The notes beneath the pieces were generated by a model. The model ran no database searches. It worked only from the letters and a program-made list of their open reading frames with translations, and was not told the DNA's origin. The translations under genes were made by a program, and so were the position numbers. Below are positions 27,841 through 36,613 of a stretch of DNA of 56,158 bases, one piece after another. How positions within the stretch are numbered: the stretch's first letter is position 1; each line of letters starts with the position of its first letter. This DNA is from Gammaproteobacteria bacterium (lineage in GTDB: Bacteria > Pseudomonadota > Gammaproteobacteria > Arenicellales > JAJDZL01): positions 1 to 56,158 of the forward strand of contig JAJDXD010000081.1 of the NCBI GenBank assembly GCA_022823405.1, written 5' to 3'.

Positions 27841-28281
27841 ATGACACCAAGACGAGCACGACGCTTGGCAATGGCCGCTTTAATCGTCACGGGTACTGCG
27901 ATTTCATTAGCTCTGGCGCTGACAGCGTTTCAGAGCAATCTGCTGTATTTTGTAAGCCCTAGCGAAGTCCAGGCAGGAGAGGCACCAGTTGGGAAGGCAT
28001 TTCGAATCGGAGGTCTGGTTGTAGAAGGCAGTGTCGTCAGACCTGATAACGACCTGACAGTCAGGTTTGATGTTACCGACACCGTTCATACCGTTCCAGT
28101 TCAATATTCCGGTATTCTTCCCGACCTATTCCGAGATGGCCAGGGTATCGTTGCAAAAGGCAAGCTGAATACCAACGGTGTGTTCGAGGCCACTGAAGTG
28201 CTGGCTAAACACGACGAAAATTACATGCCGCCTGAAGTTGCGGACGCGCTGAAAGCGGCAAAGACGATGCAGTACGAATAA
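27841..28281 (+). CDS. ccmE: cytochrome c maturation heme chaperone CcmE
   Basis: Membrane-anchored periplasmic heme chaperone, 146 residues. A single N-terminal transmembrane helix (about 9-30) precedes the OB-fold domain. The heme-binding histidine is His124 in [11 protein letters not shown], with the conserved tyrosine at 128. It receives heme from CcmCD and hands it to CcmF. It is the first gene of the cluster here: ccmABCD, usually directly upstream, are replaced by a divergent EamA gene. Confidence 0.95.
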   Translation: MTPRRARRLAMAALIVTGTAISLALALTAFQSNLLYFVSPSEVQAGEAPVGKAFRIGGLVVEGSVVRPDNDLTVRFDVTDTVHTVPVQYSGILPDLFRDGQGIVAKGKLNTNGVFEATEVLAKHDENYMPPEVADALKAAKTMQYE

Positions 28282-28299
28282 GAGGTATTTGGTAAGGCA

Positions 28300-30282
28300 A
28301 TGATTCCGGAACTCGGTCAATTCAGTCTGATATTGGCGCTTTGTCTGGCAGTTGTACAGACTGCACTGCCAATTTCTGGCAAGTTACTGCGTTCACCTTC
28401 GATGTTTGCAGCAACAAAATTTGCTGCCCGAGGTCAGTTCGTGTTTCTGTTCATTTCGATCCTATGCCTTGCTTATGCATTTGTCTCCTATGATTTTTCA
28501 GTCTATTACGTGGTACAGAATTCAAACACGGCATTGCCTCTTATGTACCGCATTTCTGCGGTATGGGGTGCCCATGAAGGATCGCTGCTGTTATGGGTGC
28601 TGATGCTGGCAGGCTGGACAGCGGCGTTGACCTGGTTTAGTCGCGAGGTGCCTGATGATTTTCTGGCCAGGGTGCTGGCGGTACTTGGTGCAGTCAGTAT
28701 CGGGTTTCTGTTGTTTTTGATCCTGACATCGAACCCTTTCGAACGAGTCATCCCGGCTGCAGTCGAAGGCCGGGATCTGAACCCGCTGTTACAAGACCCG
28801 GGGCTGGTTTTTCATCCACCAATGCTCTACATGGGGTACGTTGGATTTTCTGTCGCTTTCTCATTTGCAGTGGCAGCATTAATCAGTGGTCGACTGGATG
28901 CCGCGTGGGCACGCTGGTCTAAACCCTGGACCAATCTTGCCTGGGTTTCACTGACCCTTGGTATTGCTTTGGGAAGCTGGTGGGCTTATTACGAACTCGG
29001 CTGGGGCGGCTGGTGGTTCTGGGACCCGGTTGAGAATGCCTCTTTCATGCCATGGTTGGTCGGTACTGCACTGATTCACTCCTTGTCAGCAACTGAAAAG
29101 CGCGGACTTTTCAAATCCTGGACCGTGTTGCTGGCGATGTTGGCATTTTCGCTCAGTCTAATCGGTGCCTTTTTGGTTCGTTCCGGGGTGCTGACTTCGG
29201 TTCACACTTTCGCGACGGATCCATCTCGTGGTGTTTTCCTGCTTGTGCTGATCTGCCTGGTGATCGGATCTTCGCTCGCGATTTATGGTGTTAGAGCACC
29301 GAGCATACGATCAAGCGGCAGCTACTCGCTGGTGTCAAGAGAAGTGAGCCTGCTGCTCAATAACGTCTTTATGGTAACTGCAGCCGCTACGATCTTGCTG
29401 GGTACGCTCTATCCTCTGTTTCTCGATGCACTTGGATTGGGCAAAGTTTCAGTTGGTCCGCCTTACTTCAATTCGGTATTCATTCCGCTCACTTTACCGG
29501 TTGCCGCACTCGTTGGTATTGGTGCGATGTCTCGATGGAAACGGGATCAGTTCGGCAGATTGATGGGTAAACTCTGGCCACTGCTCGCGGTCAGTGTATT
29601 ACTGGGCTGTACCTTACCATTTTTGTTCGGCGACTCTTACCAATGGTTGGCTGCGCTTGGATTGACGCTGGCGTTGTGGACTGCTTCCTCTACACTTTAC
29701 GGCATGTATGACCGAGTGAAACACAGAAAGGATAAACTCACTGCGTTGTTGAATCAACCGAGAGGGATTTGGGGTATGAGTATCGCTCACATGGGAATAG
29801 CTGTGTTTGTCGTGGGCGTTACCATGGTCAGCCTGTATGAGCAGGAAAAGGACTTGAAGATGGTGCCGGGTGACTCGTACGAATTGGGTGGATTTACCTT
29901 TCAATTTGATGGTGTGCGACAGCAGTCAGTGCAAAATTACATCTCATACATGGGAACCATCAATGCCCATCGCGGCGAGCGCCAGGTTGCGACAATATAT
30001 CCGGAAAAGCGCTTTTATCCCATTCAAGCTGACCCCATGACAGAAGCAGGTATTCAACCCGGTGTGTTTCGCGATTTGTATGTTTCGCTGGGTGAACGGC
30101 TGGATGATTCGGGTGCTTGGAGTGTTAGAATTCACGTCAAACCGTTTGTACGCTGGATATGGATGGGTGCGATTTTCATGGCAATCGGTGGATTACTAGC
30201 CGCAACTGACAAAAGACTGAGAAGCACCAGTCAAGTGCGGAGGCGCATTGGCTCAGCTAACATGGTAACCGAGTCGAGATGA
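28300..30282 (+). CDS. ccmF: cytochrome c heme lyase subunit CcmF
   Basis: Polytopic inner-membrane component of the System I heme lyase, 660 residues, about fifteen transmembrane segments. The tryptophan-rich WWD domain is clear (WGGWWFWDPVENASFMPWL near 230-250), and heme-ligand histidines lie in flanking loops such as VFHPPMLYMGYVG. It works with CcmH/CcmI to attach heme to apocytochrome. Its stop overlaps the ccmG start (ATGA). Confidence 0.96.
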   Translation: MIPELGQFSLILALCLAVVQTALPISGKLLRSPSMFAATKFAARGQFVFLFISILCLAYAFVSYDFSVYYVVQNSNTALPLMYRISAVWGAHEGSLLLWVLMLAGWTAALTWFSREVPDDFLARVLAVLGAVSIGFLLFLILTSNPFERVIPAAVEGRDLNPLLQDPGLVFHPPMLYMGYVGFSVAFSFAVAALISGRLDAAWARWSKPWTNLAWVSLTLGIALGSWWAYYELGWGGWWFWDPVENASFMPWLVGTALIHSLSATEKRGLFKSWTVLLAMLAFSLSLIGAFLVRSGVLTSVHTFATDPSRGVFLLVLICLVIGSSLAIYGVRAPSIRSSGSYSLVSREVSLLLNNVFMVTAAATILLGTLYPLFLDALGLGKVSVGPPYFNSVFIPLTLPVAALVGIGAMSRWKRDQFGRLMGKLWPLLAVSVLLGCTLPFLFGDSYQWLAALGLTLALWTASSTLYGMYDRVKHRKDKLTALLNQPRGIWGMSIAHMGIAVFVVGVTMVSLYEQEKDLKMVPGDSYELGGFTFQFDGVRQQSVQNYISYMGTINAHRGERQVATIYPEKRFYPIQADPMTEAGIQPGVFRDLYVSLGERLDDSGAWSVRIHVKPFVRWIWMGAIFMAIGGLLAATDKRLRSTSQVRRRIGSANMVTESR

Positions 30283-30830
30283 GAGAAAGGGGGCTGTTCA
30301 CGCGGCCAAAATTTCTGATTCCTTTCATCGTTTTCATCGCAGTTGCCGGTTTTTTTGCCGCGGGACTGAGGTTGGATTCAACGGTTGTACCGTCGCCATT
30401 GATTGGGAAAGTGGCACCCGCGTTCACGTTACCGGTTCTCGATCAGGGAGATCTGACTCTAAGCACCGATCAACTGACTGGCGGATTTTATGTACTAAAT
30501 GTCTGGGCCAGTTGGTGCCTTGCCTGCCGTGATGAGCATGCGATTCTGGTCGACCTGTCAGAAAGGGGCGTGCCAATTGCCGGACTAAACTACAAGGATA
30601 AGGCGGAAGATGCACGTCGCTGGTTGCGAGATTGGGGTAATCCTTACTTTGTAACGGTGGTCGATCAGGACGGTGCCGCTGCCATAGATTGGGGTGTGTA
30701 TGGTGTTCCGGAAACTTTTGTTGTTGATGCGCAGGGTGTGATTCGCTACAAACACATTGGACCGATTACACAGGAAGTTGCCCAGCGTGAGATATTGTCA
30801 CTATGGAACGCAAGCAAACAACAATCCTAA
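30279..30830 (+). CDS. ccmG: thiol:disulfide interchange protein CcmG/DsbE
   Basis: Membrane-tethered periplasmic thioredoxin-like protein of 183 residues that reduces apocytochrome or CcmH thiols. A transmembrane anchor lies at about 11-30. The redox motif is Cys80-x-x-Cys83 in WASWCLACRDEH. The conserved YGVPETFVVD supplies the cis-proline loop. It overlaps ccmF by 4 bases and ccmH by 28 bases. Confidence 0.95.
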   Translation: MRERGLFTRPKFLIPFIVFIAVAGFFAAGLRLDSTVVPSPLIGKVAPAFTLPVLDQGDLTLSTDQLTGGFYVLNVWASWCLACRDEHAILVDLSERGVPIAGLNYKDKAEDARRWLRDWGNPYFVTVVDQDGAAAIDWGVYGVPETFVVDAQGVIRYKHIGPITQEVAQREILSLWNASKQQS

Positions 30831-31285
30831 ATAATGTTCAACATCTGTTCTGTGCGCTGATGTTTCTGATATTTTCGCTATCTGCAAACGCGGCCACAGA
30901 GGTACTGGAGTTTGACAGCACTCAGCAAGAACAGCAATACCACGAACTCATTGACGAATTGCGTTGCCTGGTGTGTCAGAACCAGAATCTGGCTGACTCG
31001 AACGCCGCACTGGCTCAGGATCTTCGTGAACGTACCTATCAAATGGTCCGAAGCGGAGACTCAAGCGATGAAATTGTTGACTACATGGTGGCACGTTATG
31101 GCGAATTCATCATGTATCGCCCACCACTTAGAGCATCAACCTATCTGCTGTGGTTTGGGCCGCTCGTTTTTCTGCTGTTGGCGGTGTTGACTGTTGTGCT
31201 GTACTGGCGGCGGACTCGCCGTAACACGGGGGATAAACTGGACGCCGCCTCGCGTCAGAAGGTACGGCAGTTGCTGGACGATTAG
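30803..31285 (+). CDS. ccmH: cytochrome c maturation protein CcmH
   Basis: Periplasmic thiol oxidoreductase of the System I heme lyase, 160 residues. A signal peptide or anchor (about 11-30), the motif LRCLVCQNQNLADS with Cys55 and Cys58, and a C-terminal transmembrane helix (about 115-135) match the short CcmH of organisms with separate CcmI. The start ATG 30803 lies inside ccmG. A later ATG (codon 20) would shorten the signal peptide and is less likely. Confidence 0.94.
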   Translation: MERKQTTILNNVQHLFCALMFLIFSLSANAATEVLEFDSTQQEQQYHELIDELRCLVCQNQNLADSNAALAQDLRERTYQMVRSGDSSDEIVDYMVARYGEFIMYRPPLRASTYLLWFGPLVFLLLAVLTVVLYWRRTRRNTGDKLDAASRQKVRQLLDD

Positions 31286-31303
31286 CAGCACATCTCACAT
31301 TCA

Positions 31304-32578
31304 ATGTCTGTCATTTTTTATTTGCTTGCCTTACTGCTGGCGGTCTTGGCCGTTTGGCTAATTGTGCCCGTCATTCTGCGTGGAAGCAGTATGGAGAGTT
31401 CTGACCGGCGGCAGAAAAACATAGAAGTTGCCAAGCAGCGACTGGCTGAATTGGAACAGCGCGAAAGTACCGGTGAAGTAGATCCTGAAGATGCTGCTCA
31501 AATTCGTGAAGAAATTGAATCCGAGCTTTACCGGGATGTACACAACCTGACAGACTCCGCTGATGCGGTTGCTAACAGCGGCACGGGAGCTACAAAATGG
31601 ACAGCGGTCACTATCTCATTATTTGTTCCACTGGGGGCGGGAGTTCTCTATTTCCTGGTGGGCGAACCCTCTGGTGTTTCCATCAATCCAGCACCTAGCG
31701 TGGCAACAGTTGAAGAGTCCGAACAGGAAGGTGATGATGTGACTGGTGTTGACGCACAGGACTTAGAGCAACTCACACAGCGTCTGATGACACATTTGGC
31801 GACCGACACCGATGACGCACTAGGATGGAGCACTCTGGGACAGTTGTTTGTTGCACAACAGCGATATGCTGAAGCTGCTGGTGCGTACAAGAAAGTGCGA
31901 GAGTTGCAGGGTGACAGCGCTGAATTTCTGGTGCGTGAAGCGGATGCTCGAGCGATGGCTAACGATGGTGTCTTGCAGGGTCAGCCTGAAGCACTGATTT
32001 TGGCTGCACTCGAAATTGAGCCAGACAATACCGGTGGATTATGGTTGGCAGGACTTGCTGCTGGCGAGCGTGGTGAAGTGGAGGTTGCGATGGAATACTG
32101 GCAGCGGGCAGAGCAAACCACGGACAACGAGGAGATGCTCAATCAGCTACGTCAGTTGATTGAGGCCGGAAGTGCAGAACTTGCGAGGGTTGGTGCGTCA
32201 GCTTCAAGCCAGAGCGAACAGACTGAAGCTCCCGTAGTCAAGGTTCAGGTAATCATTGAGTCTTCCATTTTGAGTCAGATTGATTCCGATGACACTGTAT
32301 TTATCATCGCCCGTGCTTACAATGGCCCGCCAGCGCCACTTGCTGCTGTCAAAAAGCAGGTAAAGGATTTGCCCATATCTTTGGATCTGGACGACTCCCT
32401 GGCGATGCTTCCCAATCTTAATATTTCATCATTTGAACAGATCCTCGTCATTGCCAGGGTTTCACGCTCAGGAACTGCACAGTCGCAGAGTGGTGATTTT
32501 TTTGGCCAGTCTGAACCCATTCGACCGGGTGTTGATCACGCGGTCGTTGAGATTGTGATCTCGGAACAGGTTCCATAG
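31304..32578 (+). CDS. ccmI: cytochrome c maturation protein CcmI
   Basis: Apocytochrome chaperone, 424 residues. An N-terminal helix (about 3-24), a loop with RQKNIEVAKQRLAELEQRE, and a second helix (about 100-118) form the CcmI-1 part. TPR repeats at about 150-290 (DALGWSTLGQLFVAQQRYAE) and a C-terminal domain form the CcmI-2 part that binds cytochrome C-termini. It is the last gene of ccmEFGHI; no terminator is evident. Confidence 0.92.
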   Translation: MSVIFYLLALLLAVLAVWLIVPVILRGSSMESSDRRQKNIEVAKQRLAELEQRESTGEVDPEDAAQIREEIESELYRDVHNLTDSADAVANSGTGATKWTAVTISLFVPLGAGVLYFLVGEPSGVSINPAPSVATVEESEQEGDDVTGVDAQDLEQLTQRLMTHLATDTDDALGWSTLGQLFVAQQRYAEAAGAYKKVRELQGDSAEFLVREADARAMANDGVLQGQPEALILAALEIEPDNTGGLWLAGLAAGERGEVEVAMEYWQRAEQTTDNEEMLNQLRQLIEAGSAELARVGASASSQSEQTEAPVVKVQVIIESSILSQIDSDDTVFIIARAYNGPPAPLAAVKKQVKDLPISLDLDDSLAMLPNLNISSFEQILVIARVSRSGTAQSQSGDFFGQSEPIRPGVDHAVVEIVISEQVP

Positions 32579-32753
32579 TCAGGGCAGAAAATTTGTCGTA
32601 ATAAAACTGAACCTATGGCAAATGTTTCGGTCACAATAAGGTAGCTCCAGTGGCCATCAATCAAATATTCATACTTTAGTAGGTCTTTTTATAATGCGAA
32701 AGATGCTGGACATCCAAGGTGTCGCATCTCTACCTTAATTGAGGGAAATTATC

Positions 32754-33287
32754 ATGAAGAAAACAATTGGATTCGCCATCAGCATACTGGCGCTGACAGG
32801 TGTTGTGCTGAGTGGCGGTGCTCAAGCAGAATTTTCCGGTACTTATGAAGTAGATGTTCCCGTTCTCGGTTTTACCGAGCGGTACGTCACTGTGACAGAA
32901 GTGAGGCCGGTTCAGGAGTGTCGAGAAGTTGCAGTGAGTGTTGGTGGTTCGACCAGTTCCGATACACCGGAATTGCTAGGTGCGATTCTTGGCGGAGCGA
33001 TTGGCAAAGAAATTGACGATGACAGTAAGTCGAGTACTGTAATCGGTGCGTTATTAGGCGCTTCCATTGCAAGTGATCTAGAAAAGAAGAATGCGCAGGG
33101 AAAAGGTGGAACTCGAATGGAAACGCGTTGTACAACGGTTGAGCGGAAAGTTGAAACTCAAAAGTTGAGCGGATATTTTGTCAATTATGAGTTCCAAGGG
33201 CATGTTTTCCGAGCGACGGTACCTAGTCGTCCGGGTTCAATGATTAAAGTCAAGATTGTTGCAATTCCCGTAGACTACGCCAACTGA
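32754..33287 (+). CDS. glycine-zipper 2TM domain protein, exported
   Basis: A 177-residue exported protein. The signal peptide covers about 1-26 (ending GAQA). The middle contains a glycine zipper, LLGAILGGAIGKEI then VIGALLGASIAS, as in Rickettsia 17-kDa-antigen-like proteins. Two conserved cysteines flank it (VQECREV and METRCTTV). ATG 32754 follows GAGGGAA; a frame start 15 bases upstream is weaker. Probably envelope-located; precise role unknown. Confidence 0.8.
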   Translation: MKKTIGFAISILALTGVVLSGGAQAEFSGTYEVDVPVLGFTERYVTVTEVRPVQECREVAVSVGGSTSSDTPELLGAILGGAIGKEIDDDSKSSTVIGALLGASIASDLEKKNAQGKGGTRMETRCTTVERKVETQKLSGYFVNYEFQGHVFRATVPSRPGSMIKVKIVAIPVDYAN

Positions 33288-33324
33288 TTGCTGACAGAGC
33301 CGATTTTTTTGCCAGCTAAGAATA

Positions 33325-35325
33325 TTAGAGCAGCAGGCTAACTTTGCGGCCTTCATAGGTTGCCGCTGGTGCTTGTCTGGGTGACAGACAATCGCCGATG
33401 ACATGGAGGTCAAATTCCAATGTTTGCTGACGCAGTTCCAGTTCAAGATCATTCACTGGAATGTTAACCGTGGCAAGGACCAGACTGTCGAACGGCATTT
33501 CGGTTTCCGTTCCATCCAGCAAATCCATAACTTGGGCGCTTGTACCTTGCCATTCATTGACCACGGATTCGGGATAGAATTGGGCGCCACTCTGACGTAA
33601 TTTCTCACGTACCGCGAAGTCAGCTGCGGTTCGCACCAATTCCCTTCCAATCACTGCATAAGGTGTTACGATCGACACTGAGTGGCCTTTTTCCACCAGA
33701 TATACAGCGGTACCAAGAGACTTCCAGGTACCAACGTCGTCTAACAGTAGCACCGATTGGCCAAGTTTCGCTGAGCGATTCATTACATCTTCTGCGTGCC
33801 ATACGTTACCCTGGTCTATACCGGGCAATACATCCCGCGTCGGGATTCCACGCTGATATCCGGTATCTGAAGGTAGCGATCCGGTGGCAAGAATAACCGC
33901 ATCCGCCCCAAATTCAACGACATCTTCAGCAAAGAAAGGAGTGTTGAGACGTACATCGACACCGAGTTTGTTTAGCTGCCGTTCAAACCAGTCGATGTAG
34001 TCCAGAATCTGGCTGCGCCTGGGTTGCATTCCAGCAAGGCGAAATTGTCCACCAAGTTGACCGGATGCTTCAACCAATGTCACTGTATGGCCTCGCTCAG
34101 CCGCGACACGTGCGGCTTCACAGCCAGCTGGTCCGCCACCAACCACCAGAATCTTTCTCTGAACTTCAGCTTCTTTAAAACGATCACCACCCCATTCGTA
34201 TTCACGCCCGGCTGATGGGTTGATCAGACAGCTGATCCAGTAATCCTTGAATCGCCGTCCCCAGCACATCTGATTGCAGGAAAGGCAAGGTCGGATATCC
34301 TCTGCTCGCCCTTGCATGGCTTTGTTGGCGAGATGTGGATCTGCAATCTGACCTCGAACGATACTCACCATATCAGCAGCTCCAGACCCGATCGCATAAT
34401 CAGCGGCGTCTGGTGTACGAATGTGACTTTCAGCCTGCACTTTTGCGTGTTTGACTACTTCACGAATTTTGGCAGCGAACGGCATCCCAATTTGATCCTC
34501 GTGCATGGCAGTCGGAATAATCAGGTAAAAGTTGTAATATCCACCGGTACCGATGGTTACATAATCGAATAATCCTCGAGAGTCGTGATAGGCGACAATT
34601 TCCTGCATGGTCTCCATTGGCAGAACATCGGGTACGACCGGGTCATAACTGGTACAGACACCGATAATGAAATCGTTCCCGACAGCATTTCGTATGGCAC
34701 TGAGCAGTTCGGTTGAAAATCGCATGCGATTTTCAAAGGAACCGCCGTAGCAGTCCTCTCGACGGTTGTTGAACGGGGACCAGAATTGTTCAATGATGGC
34801 ATTGTAGGCAGCCATCAATTCACAGCCGTCAAATCCCGCTTGTTTGGAACGAAGTGCAGACTCGACAAAGGCCTCAATCACCTCATCGATCTGATGTTTG
34901 GACATCGCCATGCTGCCATCATGATCGTGCATGGAAGGCAGCCCTGACGGAGACCAGTTTGGCAAAAATGAGTTGTCCCAGTCACCGTGTTGCCCGACAT
35001 GGTATAGCTGCTGAATCATCACGGTACCGTACTCGTGACAGCTGTCGGTTATCCTACGAAAATGGGGAATGACTGAATCATCGCTGTGGCGAAAGTTGCC
35101 CCGCGTCAAAGTCGCAGGACCGTGTACTGGAACCGGTTCGACCACGATCATTGCCGCACCGCCGATGGCTCGCTCGAGATAATAGCCGTGATGCCTTTCA
35201 CCTGGCAGTCCGTCAACTGCCATATTGGCGGTATGAGCACCAAAATTCAGTCGATGTTTGAGTGTTTTGTGTCCAACGTCGATTGGACGGAACAGGTGCT
35301 TGAACGAGGTGTTTTGCGTAGACAT
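33325..35325 (-). CDS. OYE-like iron-sulfur flavoprotein, DgcA/StcD-type methylamine demethylase
   Basis: A 666-residue enzyme with an N-terminal FMN TIM barrel (about 1-365), a [4Fe-4S] cysteine cluster CLSCNQMCWGRRFKDYWISC (C-x2-C-x3-C-x11-C), and a C-terminal FAD/NAD domain starting KILVVGGGPAGCEAARV. This is the trimethylamine dehydrogenase/2,4-dienoyl-CoA reductase architecture. The C-W-G-R cluster and overall look favour the dimethylglycine (DgcA) or stachydrine (StcD) demethylases over fatty-acid reductases, and sox genes in the same window fit. Partner ferredoxin/ETF genes are not here. Exact substrate uncertain. Confidence 0.72.
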   Translation of the reverse strand: MSTQNTSFKHLFRPIDVGHKTLKHRLNFGAHTANMAVDGLPGERHHGYYLERAIGGAAMIVVEPVPVHGPATLTRGNFRHSDDSVIPHFRRITDSCHEYGTVMIQQLYHVGQHGDWDNSFLPNWSPSGLPSMHDHDGSMAMSKHQIDEVIEAFVESALRSKQAGFDGCELMAAYNAIIEQFWSPFNNRREDCYGGSFENRMRFSTELLSAIRNAVGNDFIIGVCTSYDPVVPDVLPMETMQEIVAYHDSRGLFDYVTIGTGGYYNFYLIIPTAMHEDQIGMPFAAKIREVVKHAKVQAESHIRTPDAADYAIGSGAADMVSIVRGQIADPHLANKAMQGRAEDIRPCLSCNQMCWGRRFKDYWISCLINPSAGREYEWGGDRFKEAEVQRKILVVGGGPAGCEAARVAAERGHTVTLVEASGQLGGQFRLAGMQPRRSQILDYIDWFERQLNKLGVDVRLNTPFFAEDVVEFGADAVILATGSLPSDTGYQRGIPTRDVLPGIDQGNVWHAEDVMNRSAKLGQSVLLLDDVGTWKSLGTAVYLVEKGHSVSIVTPYAVIGRELVRTAADFAVREKLRQSGAQFYPESVVNEWQGTSAQVMDLLDGTETEMPFDSLVLATVNIPVNDLELELRQQTLEFDLHVIGDCLSPRQAPAATYEGRKVSLLL

Positions 35326-35419
35326 GAACTGATCGGCGAATTGGATTGCATCACCATATCACACACAATACTACCGTTGCTACGTTTATTCTGGATCAGT
35401 CGAATGAGCGGCTGTCAGC

Positions 35420-35629
35420 AGGAAAAATATTCCGTTGAGCATGATTGAGCTGATCGCACCATCATATATGGCACCGAGAAAAATGAGTGCGGATGTCGGC
35501 GGTACAAGAAAGGTAACTAGCAGCAGAATTGCAACACCATTGATCGAACCGAGTCCGGGCATCGCTCCGATGAAAAGTCCGGCGGTAATGCCGGCGACGA
35601 GAGCAGAGATGCATTCAAGTTTATCCGTA
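35420..35629 (-). pseudogene. remnant of a second tctA, N-terminal part
   Basis: Minus-strand translation gives LFIGAMPGLGSINGVAILL, then TFLVPPTSALIFLGAIYDGAISSIML. The intact TctA encoded at 36614-38137 has LLIGAMPGLGSVNGVAILL and TFLVPPTAAIIFLAAIYYGAMYGGAISSITL. The remnant has lost six residues (YGAMYG region) and has no start. It runs out of homology after SSIML, where the intact protein continues for over 400 residues. It is a clear paralogue fragment, not a second reading of the intact gene. Confidence 0.8.
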
Positions 35630-35641
35630 CTTCGCGCCTAG

Positions 35642-35971
35642 GTACCGATGAATCTAAGGCGGAGATTACCCGGCTATCAACTCAGTGAGGCGGTCAGATT
35701 AGATGTGAACCGGATTCAGGCCGTTTGGCGGCATAGTCGAGAACATTGTGTAGGAGAGAAACCTTGGCGATTTGATGAATTCAACATTGCTGCTAAGATG
35801 TATGCTCCCGTGGTGATGCGCTTTCAAAGTGCCGCAGTGCAACTGAATGACCCTTCAGTACGGGACTGGTTACGACGGGGATTGAAAGAGGCACATATCG
35901 TCGAAGAGGAAGAACTCGACTGGCTGTCAGAATCAATATCGTCGGTAGATCATTTCCCAAGTGACAGATGA
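35642..35971 (+). pseudogene. remnant of a glutathione S-transferase, C-terminal domain only
   Basis: About 109 codons open from a stop at 35639. The product reads as the helical C-terminal GST domain: LDVNRIQAVWRHSRE, then a decayed loop, then AAKMYAPVVMRFQSAAV (family: A-D-A-M-Y-A-P-V-V-x-R-F), then VRDWLRRGLKEAH. The N-terminal thioredoxin fold with the glutathione site is missing. ATG 35648 could start a short protein, but it would lack the active site. It abuts the tctA remnant on the other strand. Confidence 0.65.
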
Positions 35972-36042
35972 AGAAAGCAGTTTGTCTTGCTATCTTGTCA
36001 AGGCACCAACCCTGCTGAAGGTCAGGATGCTCTCATGCTATA

Positions 36043-36468
36043 TTGGGGGTATTCGTTTCAAGGCGAACCTTTTGTTACAGCAATCTTCCATTGACCCGCT
36101 TGCCCAAACAGTTTATCTCCTCTGCAGCAAACCGGTTGGTTTTGAATTTTGCTGCTATGGTATTTCTTGGTGTTACCATCTTTCTTACTTGGCAAAACAG
36201 TGCCTGGCAAAACCTCTTTGATTGGGGAGGACTTGCATTTTTAATTTGTGGCCTGATTGTCTCAGGTGCTGTCGTCGGCGCTGTGTCTACCCGTCTGCAT
36301 CAGGGTATAGCAGCGATAGTTGTTTCTCGCAGCAACAAAGAACTCAGTGCCGCGCAAGTAGCCATGATTCGTTGGACTGGAACGGCCATGTTGCTGGCGC
36401 AGGTTTTACTGGTCTATTATTTGACCGCTTGGGCATTCGAATTATGGCTGGCAAATTCCGCACCGTAG
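36043..36468 (+). CDS. small membrane protein of unknown function
   Basis: Up to 141 residues with three hydrophobic segments (about 33-48, 62-82 and 112-136) separated by short polar loops. The start is unclear: TTG 36043 opens the frame, while an ATG at codon 39 would remove part of the first helix. No family recognised. It is convergent with tctA and ends one base before a minus-strand fragment ORF. Confidence 0.5.
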   Translation: MGVFVSRRTFCYSNLPLTRLPKQFISSAANRLVLNFAAMVFLGVTIFLTWQNSAWQNLFDWGGLAFLICGLIVSGAVVGAVSTRLHQGIAAIVVSRSNKELSAAQVAMIRWTGTAMLLAQVLLVYYLTAWAFELWLANSAP

Positions 36469-36597
36469 TTACGCGTCGTCTGTAGCCAAACGCTTGGTAT
36501 CTGGGTAGACCCTCACTACCGGAACCTTACTAGCCTTTAATTCAGTCTGAAGTGATTCCAGTAATCGACTTTCGGCAGTCGTGCATGTTCTCAGTAG
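36469..36597 (-). pseudogene. possible gene fragment downstream of tctA
   Basis: A 42-codon frame, bounded upstream by a stop and with no good start, reads like a protein C-terminus (SRLLESLQTELKASKVPVVR). It follows tctA on the same strand after 16 bases. I do not recognise the family. It may be the end of a third decayed gene in this interval, or chance. Confidence 0.25.
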
Positions 36598-36613
36598 TTA
36601 TGGGTTCCCATTG

